Positions 1 to 8,466 of a stretch of 64,000 bases of DNA are shown here, in pieces. Every line of letters starts with the position of its first letter. Positions within the stretch are counted from its first letter, which is position 1. The DNA lies in assembly GCF_017876115.1 (NCBI RefSeq), contig NZ_JAGINO010000011.1:1-64000 (forward strand), given 5' to 3'. The stretch is from Azospirillum picis (GTDB taxonomy: Bacteria > Pseudomonadota > Alphaproteobacteria > Azospirillales > Azospirillaceae). The position numbers and the translations under genes were made by a program. The notes under the pieces are model-generated. The model was given only the letters and a program-made list of their open reading frames with translations, was not told the DNA's origin and did not search any database.

Positions 1-350
<350 letters not shown>

Positions 351-469
351 TCAAGGCGCGCAGGCTTGATAGCCTTGGCGTCCGGGTGATGCAATATCTG
401 CTTCGGCTTACAACCTGCACCCGTGGCGGCCTTCCGGGCGCTGCCGGATTGCCGCTCCGGCTGCGGGTT

Positions 470-1252
470 TCAGGCGAAGCTCTCCACCAGTGCCGCGAAC
501 TCCGCCGGACGTTCGGCGTGCAGCCAGTGGCCGACACCCTCGATCATCCGGATCTCGGCGGCCGGGAAATGGCGGCGGATCGCGTCGTGATGTTCCGGCC
601 GCACATAGTCGGACCGGCTGCCGCCGATGAACAGCGCCGGCCCCTCGTACCGCGCGGTCCCGAAATCGGGGAAACCGATCAGCCCTTCCATGTTCGCGCC
701 AATGGAGTCGAGGTTGATCCGCCACGAGAAGACGCCGTTCTCCAGCACCAGGTTCTGCATCAGGAAGGAGCGCAGCGGCGCCTCCGGCACGGCGTCGGCG
801 AGCTGGGCCTCCACCTCCGGCCGGCGGGTGGCTCCCTCCAGCCTCGCCGCCTTCATCGCCGCGACGTAGGGAGCGTGGGTGTGGGTGTAGGCGACCGGTG
901 CTATGTCGGCGACCACCAGCCGCGCCACCCGGTCGGGATGGGCCAGCGCCAGCGCCATGGCGGTCTTGCCGCCCATCGAATGGCCGACCACCGTGGCGCG
1001 GGCGAAGCCGCGGTCGTCGAGGAAGCGCCGCACGTCTTCAGCCATGTCCCGGTAATCCATGCCGTCGGCCCAGGGGGCGCCGCCGTGGTTGCGCAGGTCG
1101 AGCGCATAGACGCGGCGCGATTCGCCGAAGCGCCGGGCGAGGGTCTGCCAGTTGCGGGCCGAGCCGAACAGGCCGTGCAGGATCAGCATCGGCGTCCCGC
1201 CGTTGGCTTCGCCGGCTTCCAGGTAGGTCAGGGGGAGGGCTTGCTGCGCCAT
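470..1252 (-). CDS. Alpha/beta-fold hydrolase (esterase, YbfF-like)
   Basis: A 260-residue cytoplasmic alpha/beta hydrolase with no signal peptide. The nucleophile elbow GHSMGG places Ser at residue 92, the oxyanion motif HGLFGS is at 26-31, a likely acid is Asp215 in GGSRSDYV, and the catalytic His is residue 242 in GVGHWLHAE. Length and the short cap region match the esterase/YbfF group, whose natural substrates are mostly unknown (short-chain acyl esters or acyl thioesters in vitro). The start codon is a few bases past a purine-rich stretch. It faces away from murJ, whose reading frame begins on the other strand about 170 bases away. The hydrolase call is firm, substrate unknown. Confidence 0.85.
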   Translation of the reverse strand: MAQQALPLTYLEAGEANGGTPMLILHGLFGSARNWQTLARRFGESRRVYALDLRNHGGAPWADGMDYRDMAEDVRRFLDDRGFARATVVGHSMGGKTAMALALAHPDRVARLVVADIAPVAYTHTHAPYVAAMKAARLEGATRRPEVEAQLADAVPEAPLRSFLMQNLVLENGVFSWRINLDSIGANMEGLIGFPDFGTARYEGPALFIGGSRSDYVRPEHHDAIRRHFPAAEIRMIEGVGHWLHAERPAEFAALVESFA

Positions 1253-1418
1253 GGCGGTCTTCCAACGAAGGGTTCTGGACGAATGCGGGCGGCGATCCTA
1301 TGACGATCACCGCCGCGCCGCCATCATGCGGCGGTCCATTTTCTGCAAACCGGCCCTGTCCCGGCGGCATCCGCCGCCCCCGTCACCGGCATCCGCCGCA
1401 ACCAGTGGTTCCGCCATC

Positions 1419-2969
1419 GTGTTTCGCCATATCCTTTCCGTCGGTGGCCTGACGCTCGCCAGCCGGGTGCTCGGCTTCCTGCGCGACGTGCTGACCGCAG
1501 CACTGCTGGGCGCCGGTCCGGTGGCCGACGCCTTCTTCGTCGCCTTCCGCCTGCCCAACCATTTCCGAGCGCTGTTCGCCGAGGGCGCCTTCAACTCCGC
1601 CTTCGTGCCGCTGTTCTCGGCCAAGCTGGTCCAGGACGGCGCCGCCGCCGCCCGACGCTTCGCCGACGAGGTGATGACGCTGCTGGCGATCGTGCAGGTG
1701 GTGCTGCTGCTGGCGGTGCTGGCCTTCATGCCGCAGTTCATGACGGTCTTCGCCCCCGGTTTCGCCGACGAGCCCGAGAAGTTCCGGCTGGCGGTGCTGT
1801 TCACCAGCATCACCTTCCCCTACCTGCTGCTGATCTCGCTGGTGTCGCTCTATGGCGGGGTGCTGAACAGCATGAGCCGCTTCGGCGCGGCGGCGGCGGC
1901 CCCCATCCTGATGAATCTCTGCCTGATCGCGGCGCTGGTGCTGGCGACGCCGCTGATGCCGAGCGCCGGGCATGCGCTGTCCTGGGGCGTCCTCGCCTCC
2001 GGCGTCGCGCAATATGTCTATCTGGCGTGGGACGCCCGCCGCGCTGGCATGGCCCTGCGGCCGGTCCGCCCGCGCCTGTCGGCCGACGTGAAGCGTTTCC
2101 TGGCGGTGCTGGGGCCGGCGGCGCTCGGCTCCGGCCTGACCCAGATCAGCCTGTTCGCCGACACCCTGATCGCGTCCGCCCTGCCGACCGGTGCCGTGTC
2201 CTACCTCTATTACGCCGACCGTCTCAACCAGTTGCCGCTCGGGGTGATCGGCATCGCCGTCGGCACGGTCCTGCTGCCCGAGATGTCCCGGCGGATCAAG
2301 GGCGGGGACGAAGCCGGGGCGGTCGACAGCCAGAACCGCGCCATCGAACTGTCGCTGGTGCTGACGCTGCCGGCGGCGGTCGCCTTCCTGGTGGCCGGCA
2401 CGCCGATCCTGTCGGTGCTGTTCCAGCGCGGCGCCTTCGGACCTTCCGACGCCGCCGCCTCGGCCCTGACGCTCCAGGCCTATGCGCTTGGACTGCCGGC
2501 CTTCGTGGTGATCCGCAGCCTGGTCAACGGCTTCTATGCCCGCCACGACACCGCGACGCCGGTGCGGGTGGCGCTGGCGGCGGTCGGCATCAACGTGGCG
2601 CTGAAGCTGGCGCTGATGGGGCCGCTGGCCCAGGTCGGGCTGGCGGTCGCCACCTCGGTGGGCGCCTGGGTCAACGCCGGGCTGCTGGCTTGGCTGCTGC
2701 ATCGCCGCGGCCTCTTCCGCGCCGATGCCCGGCTGACCCGTAACCTGCCGCGCATGGCGCTGGCCGCCGCCGCCATGGCCGCGGCGCTGTGGCTGGCCGG
2801 CGAGCGCCTGTCGCCCTGGCTGGGCGCGGCCGGCATCGTGGAGCGGCTGGGCGGCCTTGTGGTGCTGGCGGCCGTCGGGCTCGGCGTCTACGCGGCGGCG
2901 GCGGCCCTGCTCGGGCTGGTGCGCCGGAGCGACCTCGCCCGCCTGCGCCGCCGCCGCGCCAAGGCGTGA
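1419..2969 (+). CDS. murJ: MurJ lipid II flippase (MviN)
   Basis: An integral inner-membrane protein of 516 residues when started at GTG 1419 (FRHILSVGGLTLASRVLGF). It moves the peptidoglycan precursor lipid II across the cytoplasmic membrane. The N-terminal signature SRVLGFLRDVLTAALLGAG followed by DAFFVAFRLPN and FAEGAFNSAFVP is diagnostic of the family, and the rest is a run of about 14 hydrophobic segments ending in a short Arg-rich cytoplasmic tail. The frame is open further upstream (an in-frame ATG lies at 1326), but that extension is Arg/Pro-rich, unlike MurJ, so the GTG start is preferred. It ends one base from the convergent sulfurtransferase gene, leaving no room for a separate terminator. 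Confidence 0.95.
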   Translation: MFRHILSVGGLTLASRVLGFLRDVLTAALLGAGPVADAFFVAFRLPNHFRALFAEGAFNSAFVPLFSAKLVQDGAAAARRFADEVMTLLAIVQVVLLLAVLAFMPQFMTVFAPGFADEPEKFRLAVLFTSITFPYLLLISLVSLYGGVLNSMSRFGAAAAAPILMNLCLIAALVLATPLMPSAGHALSWGVLASGVAQYVYLAWDARRAGMALRPVRPRLSADVKRFLAVLGPAALGSGLTQISLFADTLIASALPTGAVSYLYYADRLNQLPLGVIGIAVGTVLLPEMSRRIKGGDEAGAVDSQNRAIELSLVLTLPAAVAFLVAGTPILSVLFQRGAFGPSDAAASALTLQAYALGLPAFVVIRSLVNGFYARHDTATPVRVALAAVGINVALKLALMGPLAQVGLAVATSVGAWVNAGLLAWLLHRRGLFRADARLTRNLPRMALAAAAMAAALWLAGERLSPWLGAAGIVERLGGLVVLAAVGLGVYAAAAALLGLVRRSDLARLRRRRAKA

Positions 2970-2970
2970 C

Positions 2971-3813
2971 TCAGCCGCCGTTCTGCAGCGGCCGGGCCGG
3001 GTCGGCGCTCCACTCCGACATCGAGCCGTCGTAGAGCCGCACCCCGGGCACGCCGGCGATCTCGCTCAGCGCGAACCACGACACCGAGGCGAGGTGGCCG
3101 GTGTTGCAGAAGGTGATCGGCTGGTCCTTCAGCGGCAGCCCGGCCTTGTCCGCCAGGTCGCGGATCGCCTCGGCCGAGGCGAAGCGGTGGTCGGGCGCCG
3201 AATAGAGGGTGGCGATGTCGAGGTTGACGGCACCGGGGATGGTGCCGGCGGCGCGGGCCTGCGGGCTCTTCGCCTTGCCGGCGAACTGCTCGGCGGAGCG
3301 GGCGTCGTGCAGCGGGGCGCTGCCGGACGCCACCACCGCCTCGACCTCCGGCAGCGTGGCGCGCAGGTCGCTGCGCGGGGTGGCCTTGAAGGCCACCGGC
3401 TTGCGGTCCGACGGCAGCGGCTTCACCGGGCCGGCGGCGGCGGTCCAGGCGGCGAACCCGCCATCCAGCACCGAGACCGCGTCATGGCCGAGCATCCGGA
3501 AGGTCCAGTAGACGCGGGTGGCATTGCCCATGTCCGACGCGTTGGCCCCGGCCGCCACCAGGACCACATGGTCGCCGTTGCCGATGCCGAGACCGCCGAT
3601 CAAAGTCTCAAGCGCCGGGCTGTCAGGCAGCATGCCGGCGCCGGCGCCGACCGTGGCGCGCCAGCCGGCCGTTGCATAGTCGGAATGGACCGATCCCGGA
3701 ATAAAGCCGCCGGCGGCAGGGGTTCGCAGGTCGAGCACGACCAGGGTCGCGCCGCCCAGGCGGTGCTTCAGCCAGTCGGCGCTCACGAGGGGGGAAAGGG
3801 TGGTTTCGGTCAT
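2971..3813 (-). CDS. sseA: Thiosulfate/3-mercaptopyruvate sulfurtransferase
   Basis: A 280-residue cytoplasmic sulfurtransferase with two rhodanese domains. The N-terminal, non-catalytic domain is roughly residues 8-135 (VVLDLRTPAAGGFIPGSVHSDY), the C-terminal catalytic domain roughly 160-275, with active-site Cys236 in the loop FCNTGHLAS. It transfers sulfane sulfur from 3-mercaptopyruvate or thiosulfate to a thiophilic acceptor such as cyanide or thioredoxin. The loop CNTGHL is closer to mercaptopyruvate-type alphaproteobacterial proteins than to the CRKGVT loop of bovine rhodanese, but preference cannot be settled from sequence. Start is ATG 3813. The gene converges on murJ. A much longer open frame upstream on this strand is not coding. 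Confidence 0.9.
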   Translation of the reverse strand: MTETTLSPLVSADWLKHRLGGATLVVLDLRTPAAGGFIPGSVHSDYATAGWRATVGAGAGMLPDSPALETLIGGLGIGNGDHVVLVAAGANASDMGNATRVYWTFRMLGHDAVSVLDGGFAAWTAAAGPVKPLPSDRKPVAFKATPRSDLRATLPEVEAVVASGSAPLHDARSAEQFAGKAKSPQARAAGTIPGAVNLDIATLYSAPDHRFASAEAIRDLADKAGLPLKDQPITFCNTGHLASVSWFALSEIAGVPGVRLYDGSMSEWSADPARPLQNGG

Positions 3814-4072
3814 GGCGTGAACCCGGTTCCGGTTGGTCGGCGCCTTTGCCGGGCAGTGGTCATTGCCGAACCGCAATGAGCCGTCCCGCCGGCCTGCATA
3901 CAGGCGGACCGTCAGTGTGGGCGAACCGTGACGGCGGGGAAAGCCCAATCTTGTCGCAAGTCCGGCCCGACCGTGCCGTTGCCCGACCTCCCGGAAGGGG
4001 TGTATTGTCAGCCGCCCATGTGGGGTTGCCGTGCGGGATCGCCGTACGGGACGGGCGCCGCTGCCGGCGGAT

Positions 4073-4119
4073 TGACCTGCGCCGGTGCCGGCGCGTGACG
4101 TTGCGCCGTTTCCGGCGCG
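4073..4119 (+). repeat. Imperfect tandem 23/24-nt repeat before fliN-like gene
   Basis: Two adjacent copies share the pattern TGAC, then TGCGCCG, then CCGGCGCG: copy one is 4073-4095, copy two 4096-4119. They lie just upstream of the ribosome-binding site (CAGGAGAG) of the FliN-like gene, inside the 321-base gap between it and the divergent sulfurtransferase gene. The rest of that gap (3814-4072) shows no gene and no clear promoter. Function unknown; it may be a doubled regulator site or a chance product of GC-rich sequence. Confidence 0.4.
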
Positions 4120-4134
4120 GAAGCCAGGAGAGCC

Positions 4135-4437
4135 ATGGCCAACATCGACGACCTGCTGGGCGCGCCCGATCCCAACGAAGGCGACGCCGCCGCCTATGCC
4201 ATCGGCGACGCGCCGGTGGAGATCAAGGTCGTCATCGGCACGGCGATGCTGCGGGTCCGCGACCTGCTGAAGCTGGGCCGTGGTGCCGTGGTGGAACTCG
4301 ACCGCCACCTGAAGGATCCGACCGACGTCTATGTCGAGGGCGTCCTGGTCGCCCGCGGCGAAGTGGCGATCATCGACGACAAGATCGGCGTCACCCTGAC
4401 CGACTTCATCAAATCCAGCCGCGAGTGGAAGCGCTGA
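4135..4437 (+). CDS. fliN: FliN-family flagellar motor switch protein
   Basis: A 100-residue protein made of little more than one SpoA/FliN (surface presentation of antigens) domain. The core VEIKVVIGTAMLRVRDLLKLGRG, AVVELDRHLKDPTDVYVEGVLVARGEVAIIDDKIGVTLTDFI matches the FliN C-terminal fold that forms the lower C-ring of the flagellar switch. In flagellated bacteria FliN works with FliM and FliG to set rotation direction and recruit the export ATPase. FliN is usually inside a flagellar operon; here it stands alone between sulfurtransferase and ammonia-lyase genes. It has a good ribosome-binding site (CAGGAGAGCC) before ATG 4135. Could be the genuine FliN of this strain or an extra paralogue; family assignment is confident. 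Confidence 0.85.
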   Translation: MANIDDLLGAPDPNEGDAAAYAIGDAPVEIKVVIGTAMLRVRDLLKLGRGAVVELDRHLKDPTDVYVEGVLVARGEVAIIDDKIGVTLTDFIKSSREWKR

Positions 4438-4632
4438 CCGCCCAAGTGGCGTGAGCACGGCGGTCGCAGCCGCCTTGCGGCGACGTGTCGCGGGCCGGCG
4501 CCGTCCTCCGGCCGGTCCGGCCCTGCTGGCAGCTTGACGGGCGGCCGCGGCTTCTGGTCTCGTTGAGCGCGGTCGTGGGGTGCGCCGTCGCGGGCGGTGC
4601 CGTTCCATGGTTCCGGTCCGGAGTGCGAAGCC

Positions 4633-5874
4633 ATGCGCAGCCCAGAGAACCCGCCGGCCCCGTCCGCCTGCCTGCCGCGCCTGTTCCCCAACCCGCGCGC
4701 CGACCGTGAGGCGCCCTACGGCGCGCCGGAGCGCGCGATCCTCAGCCGCGCCGCCTTCGAGGAGGCGATGGCCGAGATCGGCGCCTGGCCGGGTTATGTG
4801 CCGACGCCGCTGCGCTCGCTGGGCGGACTGGCGCGGGAGGCCGGGATCGACCGGCTCTGGTACAAGGACGAGGGCACCCGCTTCGCGCTCGGCAGCTTCA
4901 AGGCGCTGGGCGGCGCCTATGCGGTGCTGCGCCTGCTGACCCGCGAGGTGACCGCGCGGGTCCCCGGCGTCCCGGTGACGGCGCTCGACCTGGTGGTCGG
5001 CCGCTACGCCAGGGTCACCCGCACGCTGACCGTCACCACGGCGACCGACGGCAACCACGGCCGTTCCGTCGCCTGGGGCGCGCAGGTCTTCGGCTGCAAT
5101 TGCGTCGTGTATGTCCCGGCTGCCTGCTCCGCCGGCCGCCGCGCGGCCATCGAGGCGTACGGTGCCAAGCTGGTGGTGGTCGACGGCCTCTACGACGACG
5201 CGGTCCGCCGCGCCGCCCGCGATGCCGCGGCGGCCGGCTGGTTCGTCGTCTCCGACACCTCCTACACCGGTTACATGGACGTGCCCCGCGACGTCATGCA
5301 GGGCTACACCGTGATGGTGGAGGAGGCGATTTCCCAGCTCCCGGCCAGCGAACGGCCGACCCACGTCTTCGTCCAGGGCGGCGTCGGCGCACTGCCCGCC
5401 GCGGTCTGCGGCCACCTGTGGGAGAGCTGGGGCCGGCAGCGCCCACGGTTCGTGGTGGTGGAGCCGCAAGCTGCCGACTGCCTCTACCAGAGTGCGGTCG
5501 CCGGCCGGCCGATGCGGTCGGCGGGACGCCTCGACACGCTGATGGCGGGGCTGGCCTGCGGCGAGGTCTCGCTGCTCGCCTGGGCGATCCTGGAGCGCGG
5601 GGCCGACGATTTCCTGACCATCCCGGACGAGGGGGCGGTCGCCGCGATGCGCAAGCTGGCCGAGGGCCGCCATGGCGGCCGTCCGGTCGTCGCCGGGGAA
5701 TCGGGGGTGGCCGGGCTCGCCGGTCTGCTCTGCGCCGCGGCGCACGAGGAGACCAGGCGGGCGCTGGGCCTCATGCCGGACGCGCGGGTGCTGGTGTTCG
5801 GCACCGAGGGGGCGACCGACCCCGAGGTCTATGAACGGCTCGTCGGCCGGCCGCCGGAGCAGGTGGCCGCCTGA
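4633..5874 (+). CDS. dpaL: Diaminopropionate ammonia-lyase
   Basis: A 413-residue fold-type II PLP enzyme. It splits 2,3-diaminopropionate to pyruvate and two ammonia. The PLP lysine is Lys90 in GTRFALGSFKALGG; the substrate/phosphate loop TATDGNHGRSVAWGA and the glycine-rich VQGGVGALPAAV follow; VVVEPQAADCLYQS and VAGESGVAGLAGL are typical of the YgeX/DpaL family. An ATG 12 codons upstream (4597) is in frame, but the ATG at 4633 follows a GGAG at suitable distance and fits family length. No transporter or regulator is attached; the divergent neighbour downstream is a secreted protein. Assignment is confident at family level. Confidence 0.88.
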   Translation: MRSPENPPAPSACLPRLFPNPRADREAPYGAPERAILSRAAFEEAMAEIGAWPGYVPTPLRSLGGLAREAGIDRLWYKDEGTRFALGSFKALGGAYAVLRLLTREVTARVPGVPVTALDLVVGRYARVTRTLTVTTATDGNHGRSVAWGAQVFGCNCVVYVPAACSAGRRAAIEAYGAKLVVVDGLYDDAVRRAARDAAAAGWFVVSDTSYTGYMDVPRDVMQGYTVMVEEAISQLPASERPTHVFVQGGVGALPAAVCGHLWESWGRQRPRFVVVEPQAADCLYQSAVAGRPMRSAGRLDTLMAGLACGEVSLLAWAILERGADDFLTIPDEGAVAAMRKLAEGRHGGRPVVAGESGVAGLAGLLCAAAHEETRRALGLMPDARVLVFGTEGATDPEVYERLVGRPPEQVAA

Positions 5875-5902
5875 CGGGCCGCTCCGGCCGCCGCGGTCGC
5901 GG

Positions 5903-6604
5903 TCAGTACAGCAGGTCGGTGACGATGTTGGCGCCGTCGGCGGTCAGGCGGTCGGCGGTCTCGCGGTAGTCGAGGGCGCCGGAAAAGCCCCCTGCCGCCG
6001 TCACCTGCCGGATCCAGGTCGGGGAGGCGCCGAGGGACACCAGCCGCTGCACCATCGCCTGGGTCGACCGCAGGGTCATCCTCCCGCTTTCGGCCATGCG
6101 CGGGGCGTGGACCATGAACTCGGCGGTCGGGGCGGCATAGCGCGGATAGCCGGCCAGGTAGAGGCCGACGCACATGCTCTCGCAGGATTCGCCGGCGCGC
6201 ACCCGGGTGGCCACCGGACGGCCGGCCTGGCGTTCGGCCAGCAGGGCGTCGATCATGCGGTAACCGGCCGTGGTGAAGCCGCCGGGGCTGGACAGCTCCA
6301 CCACCAGCGGCCGGCTGGCCGGCAGGGCCTTCAGGGTGTCGAGGAAGCGGCGCTCGGTTCCCGGCGTGATGATGCCGTCCAGGCGCAGCACGGTGGCGTC
6401 GCCCTGGTCGTTGCGGGACATCGCGGCGTCGGGAAACTCGGCGGACGCGGCGGGAACGGGGGTCACGGCGGCCGGTTTGACGGAAACCGGCTCGGTGGCG
6501 GCAAGGCCCTGGCTCGCTCCGGTGAAGGCGACCGTGCCCGCCGACAGCATCGCCGCCGCACCGACCCCGAACCCGACTTTCCGCACCAGCGCCCGAACCG
6601 ACAT
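5903..6604 (-). CDS. Secreted ClpP-like (crotonase-fold) protein
   Basis: A 233-residue protein with a typical Sec signal peptide (positive start, hydrophobic residues about 9-35, AA cleavage region) and then a ClpP/SDH-like fold domain at about 70-230. Visible elements: LDGIITPGTERRF, VVELSSPGGFTTAGYRMIDALL, the nucleophile-like CESMCVGLYLAG (Ser143) and FMVHAPR (His166), spaced like the ClpP Ser-His pair. A matching Asp is not obvious. The family (periplasmic COG3904-type proteins) is poorly characterised; peptidase activity is plausible, not shown. Two cysteines flank Ser143 (141 and 145), which in the periplasm could form a disulfide across the active site. Convergent with dpaL; 271 bases separate its start from gatB. 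Confidence 0.7.
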   Translation of the reverse strand: MSVRALVRKVGFGVGAAAMLSAGTVAFTGASQGLAATEPVSVKPAAVTPVPAASAEFPDAAMSRNDQGDATVLRLDGIITPGTERRFLDTLKALPASRPLVVELSSPGGFTTAGYRMIDALLAERQAGRPVATRVRAGESCESMCVGLYLAGYPRYAAPTAEFMVHAPRMAESGRMTLRSTQAMVQRLVSLGASPTWIRQVTAAGGFSGALDYRETADRLTADGANIVTDLLY

Positions 6605-6875
6605 CAGGACCCTCCCGCTTGCTGCACACCAGCCTGCGGGTCAAATCTTGCCTGATGGTTAACGGCCTGCACAGGGTCCGCCGTGCAATGGGAGTAGGCG
6701 GGCGGGTGCCGCCCGGGGGACGGCGGGTGGGACGCCGGGCGGTGGGGCGGCGCGATAAAGCGTGCGCGCGGGCGCAAAGGGCGTTAGAAGAGACTGGATT
6801 CCAAGGATATGGCCGGGCCGCCCGTCGGGGCCGCCGCCGGCCGGTCCGGTGCCGAGAACGTCGAAGAGCGGAACG

Positions 6876-8327
6876 ATGTCGTACATCCAGGGTGAAACGG
6901 GCGATTGGGAAGTCGTGATCGGGCTTGAGGTCCATGCCCAGGTGATTTCGAACGCGAAGCTGTTCTCCGGCTCCGCCACCGAATTCGGGGCCGCGCCGAA
7001 CAGCCAGGTCAGCTTCGTCGACGCCGCGTTCCCCGGCATGCTGCCCGTCATCAACGAACATTGCATCGAGCAGGCGGTGCGCACCGGCCTGGGCCTGAAG
7101 GCCGAGATCAACCTGAACTCGGTGTTCGACCGCAAGAACTACTTCTACGCCGACCTGCCGCAGGGCTATCAGATCAGCCAGTTCCTGCAGCCGATCGTCG
7201 GCAAGGGCGAGATCGTGCTCGACCTGCCGGACGGTACCAGCCGCACCGTCGGCGTCACGCGCCTGCACCTGGAGCAGGATGCCGGCAAGTCGCTGCACGA
7301 CCAGCACCCGTCCAAGACCTACATCGACCTGAACCGGTCGGGCGTGGCGCTGATGGAGATCGTGTCGGAACCCGACATGCGCAGCTCGGAGGAGGCGGGC
7401 GCCTATGTGCGCAAGCTGCGCTCGATCCTGCGCTACCTCGGCACCTGCGACGGCAACATGGAGGAAGGCTCCATGCGCTGCGACGTCAACGTGTCGGTGC
7501 GCAAGCCGGGCGAGGCCTTCGGCACCCGCTGCGAGATCAAGAACGTCAACTCGATCCGCTTCGTCATGCAGGCCATCGAGTACGAGGCGCGCCGCCAGAT
7601 CGAGATCATCGAGGAGGGCGGCAAGATCGACCAGGAGACCCGGCTGTGGGACACGACCAAGTTCGTGACCCGCTCCATGCGCTCCAAGGAAGAGGCGCAC
7701 GACTACCGCTACTTCCCCGACCCCGACCTGCTGCCGCTGGAGCTGGACGCCGCCTGGGTCGAGGACATCAAGAGCACGCTGCCGGAACTGCCGGACGACA
7801 AGAAGGCCCGCTTCATCGACGACTACAAGCTGTCGGTCTACGACGCCGGCGTGCTGGTCTCGGAAAAGGCCAAGGCCGATTACTTCGAGGCGGTGGCCAG
7901 GGGCCGCGATCCCAAGCTGGCCTCCAACTGGGTCACCGGCGAGCTGTTCGGCTACCTGAACAAGGCGGGCAAGGAGATCGAGGAAAGCCCGGTGTCGGCG
8001 GAGAATCTCGGCGGCCTGATCGACCTGATCGCCGACAACACCATCTCCGGCCGCATCGCCAAGGAGGTGTTCGAGGCGATGTTCGAGACCGGCGCCAAGG
8101 CTGCCGACATCGTCGAGCAGAAGGGGCTGCGCCAGGTCACCGACACCGGCGCCATCGAGGCGTCGATCGACGCGGTGCTGGCCGCCAACGGCGACAAGGT
8201 GGCGGAGTTCCGCAGCGGCAAGGACAAGCTGTTCGGCTTCTTCGTCGGCCAGGTGATGAAGGCGACGCAGGGCAAGGCCAACCCGGCGATGGTGAACGAG
8301 ATCCTGACCGCCAAGCTGAAGGGGTAA
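6876..8327 (+). CDS. gatB: Aspartyl/glutamyl-tRNA amidotransferase subunit B
   Basis: A 483-residue GatB, the kinase/activator subunit of the GatCAB complex that converts Glu-tRNA(Gln) (and Asp-tRNA(Asn)) to the amide form. Recognisable blocks are [83 protein letters not shown] and, at the C-terminus, the YqeY-like helical tail ending [13 protein letters not shown]. The true start is ATG 6876 ([13 protein letters not shown]); the frame is open upstream but not conserved-looking. gatC and gatA, usually adjacent, are not in this window. Two tRNA-Gln genes occur further on. The gene is followed by a strong intrinsic terminator. Confidence 0.97.
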   Translation: MSYIQGETGDWEVVIGLEVHAQVISNAKLFSGSATEFGAAPNSQVSFVDAAFPGMLPVINEHCIEQAVRTGLGLKAEINLNSVFDRKNYFYADLPQGYQISQFLQPIVGKGEIVLDLPDGTSRTVGVTRLHLEQDAGKSLHDQHPSKTYIDLNRSGVALMEIVSEPDMRSSEEAGAYVRKLRSILRYLGTCDGNMEEGSMRCDVNVSVRKPGEAFGTRCEIKNVNSIRFVMQAIEYEARRQIEIIEEGGKIDQETRLWDTTKFVTRSMRSKEEAHDYRYFPDPDLLPLELDAAWVEDIKSTLPELPDDKKARFIDDYKLSVYDAGVLVSEKAKADYFEAVARGRDPKLASNWVTGELFGYLNKAGKEIEESPVSAENLGGLIDLIADNTISGRIAKEVFEAMFETGAKAADIVEQKGLRQVTDTGAIEASIDAVLAANGDKVAEFRSGKDKLFGFFVGQVMKATQGKANPAMVNEILTAKLKG

Positions 8328-8352
8328 GCCCGCGCCGGGCCACCCGAAAGAG

Positions 8353-8384
8353 AGCCCCTTCCCGGTGGGAAGGGGCTTTTTTTT
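8353..8384 (+). terminator. Rho-independent terminator of gatB
   Basis: An 11-bp perfect stem (AGCCCCTTCCC at 8353-8363, GGGAAGGGGCT at 8367-8377), 3-nt loop, and a run of eight T at 8377-8384. It lies 26 bases past the gatB stop. This is the clearest intrinsic terminator in the window. Confidence 0.93.
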
Positions 8385-8466
8385 GGGGCACCACCGGCCG
8401 GACGGCAAAGGTTCGGTTGAATTCTTCCGATTTCCGTCGCCACATTCCTTGAGCGGGGGAGGGGCC

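Noticed and set aside
1251..1418. Upstream extension of MurJ (to 1251)
   Set aside because: The additional residues are Arg/Pro-rich and unlike the family, whose N-terminus begins at the GTG at 1419.
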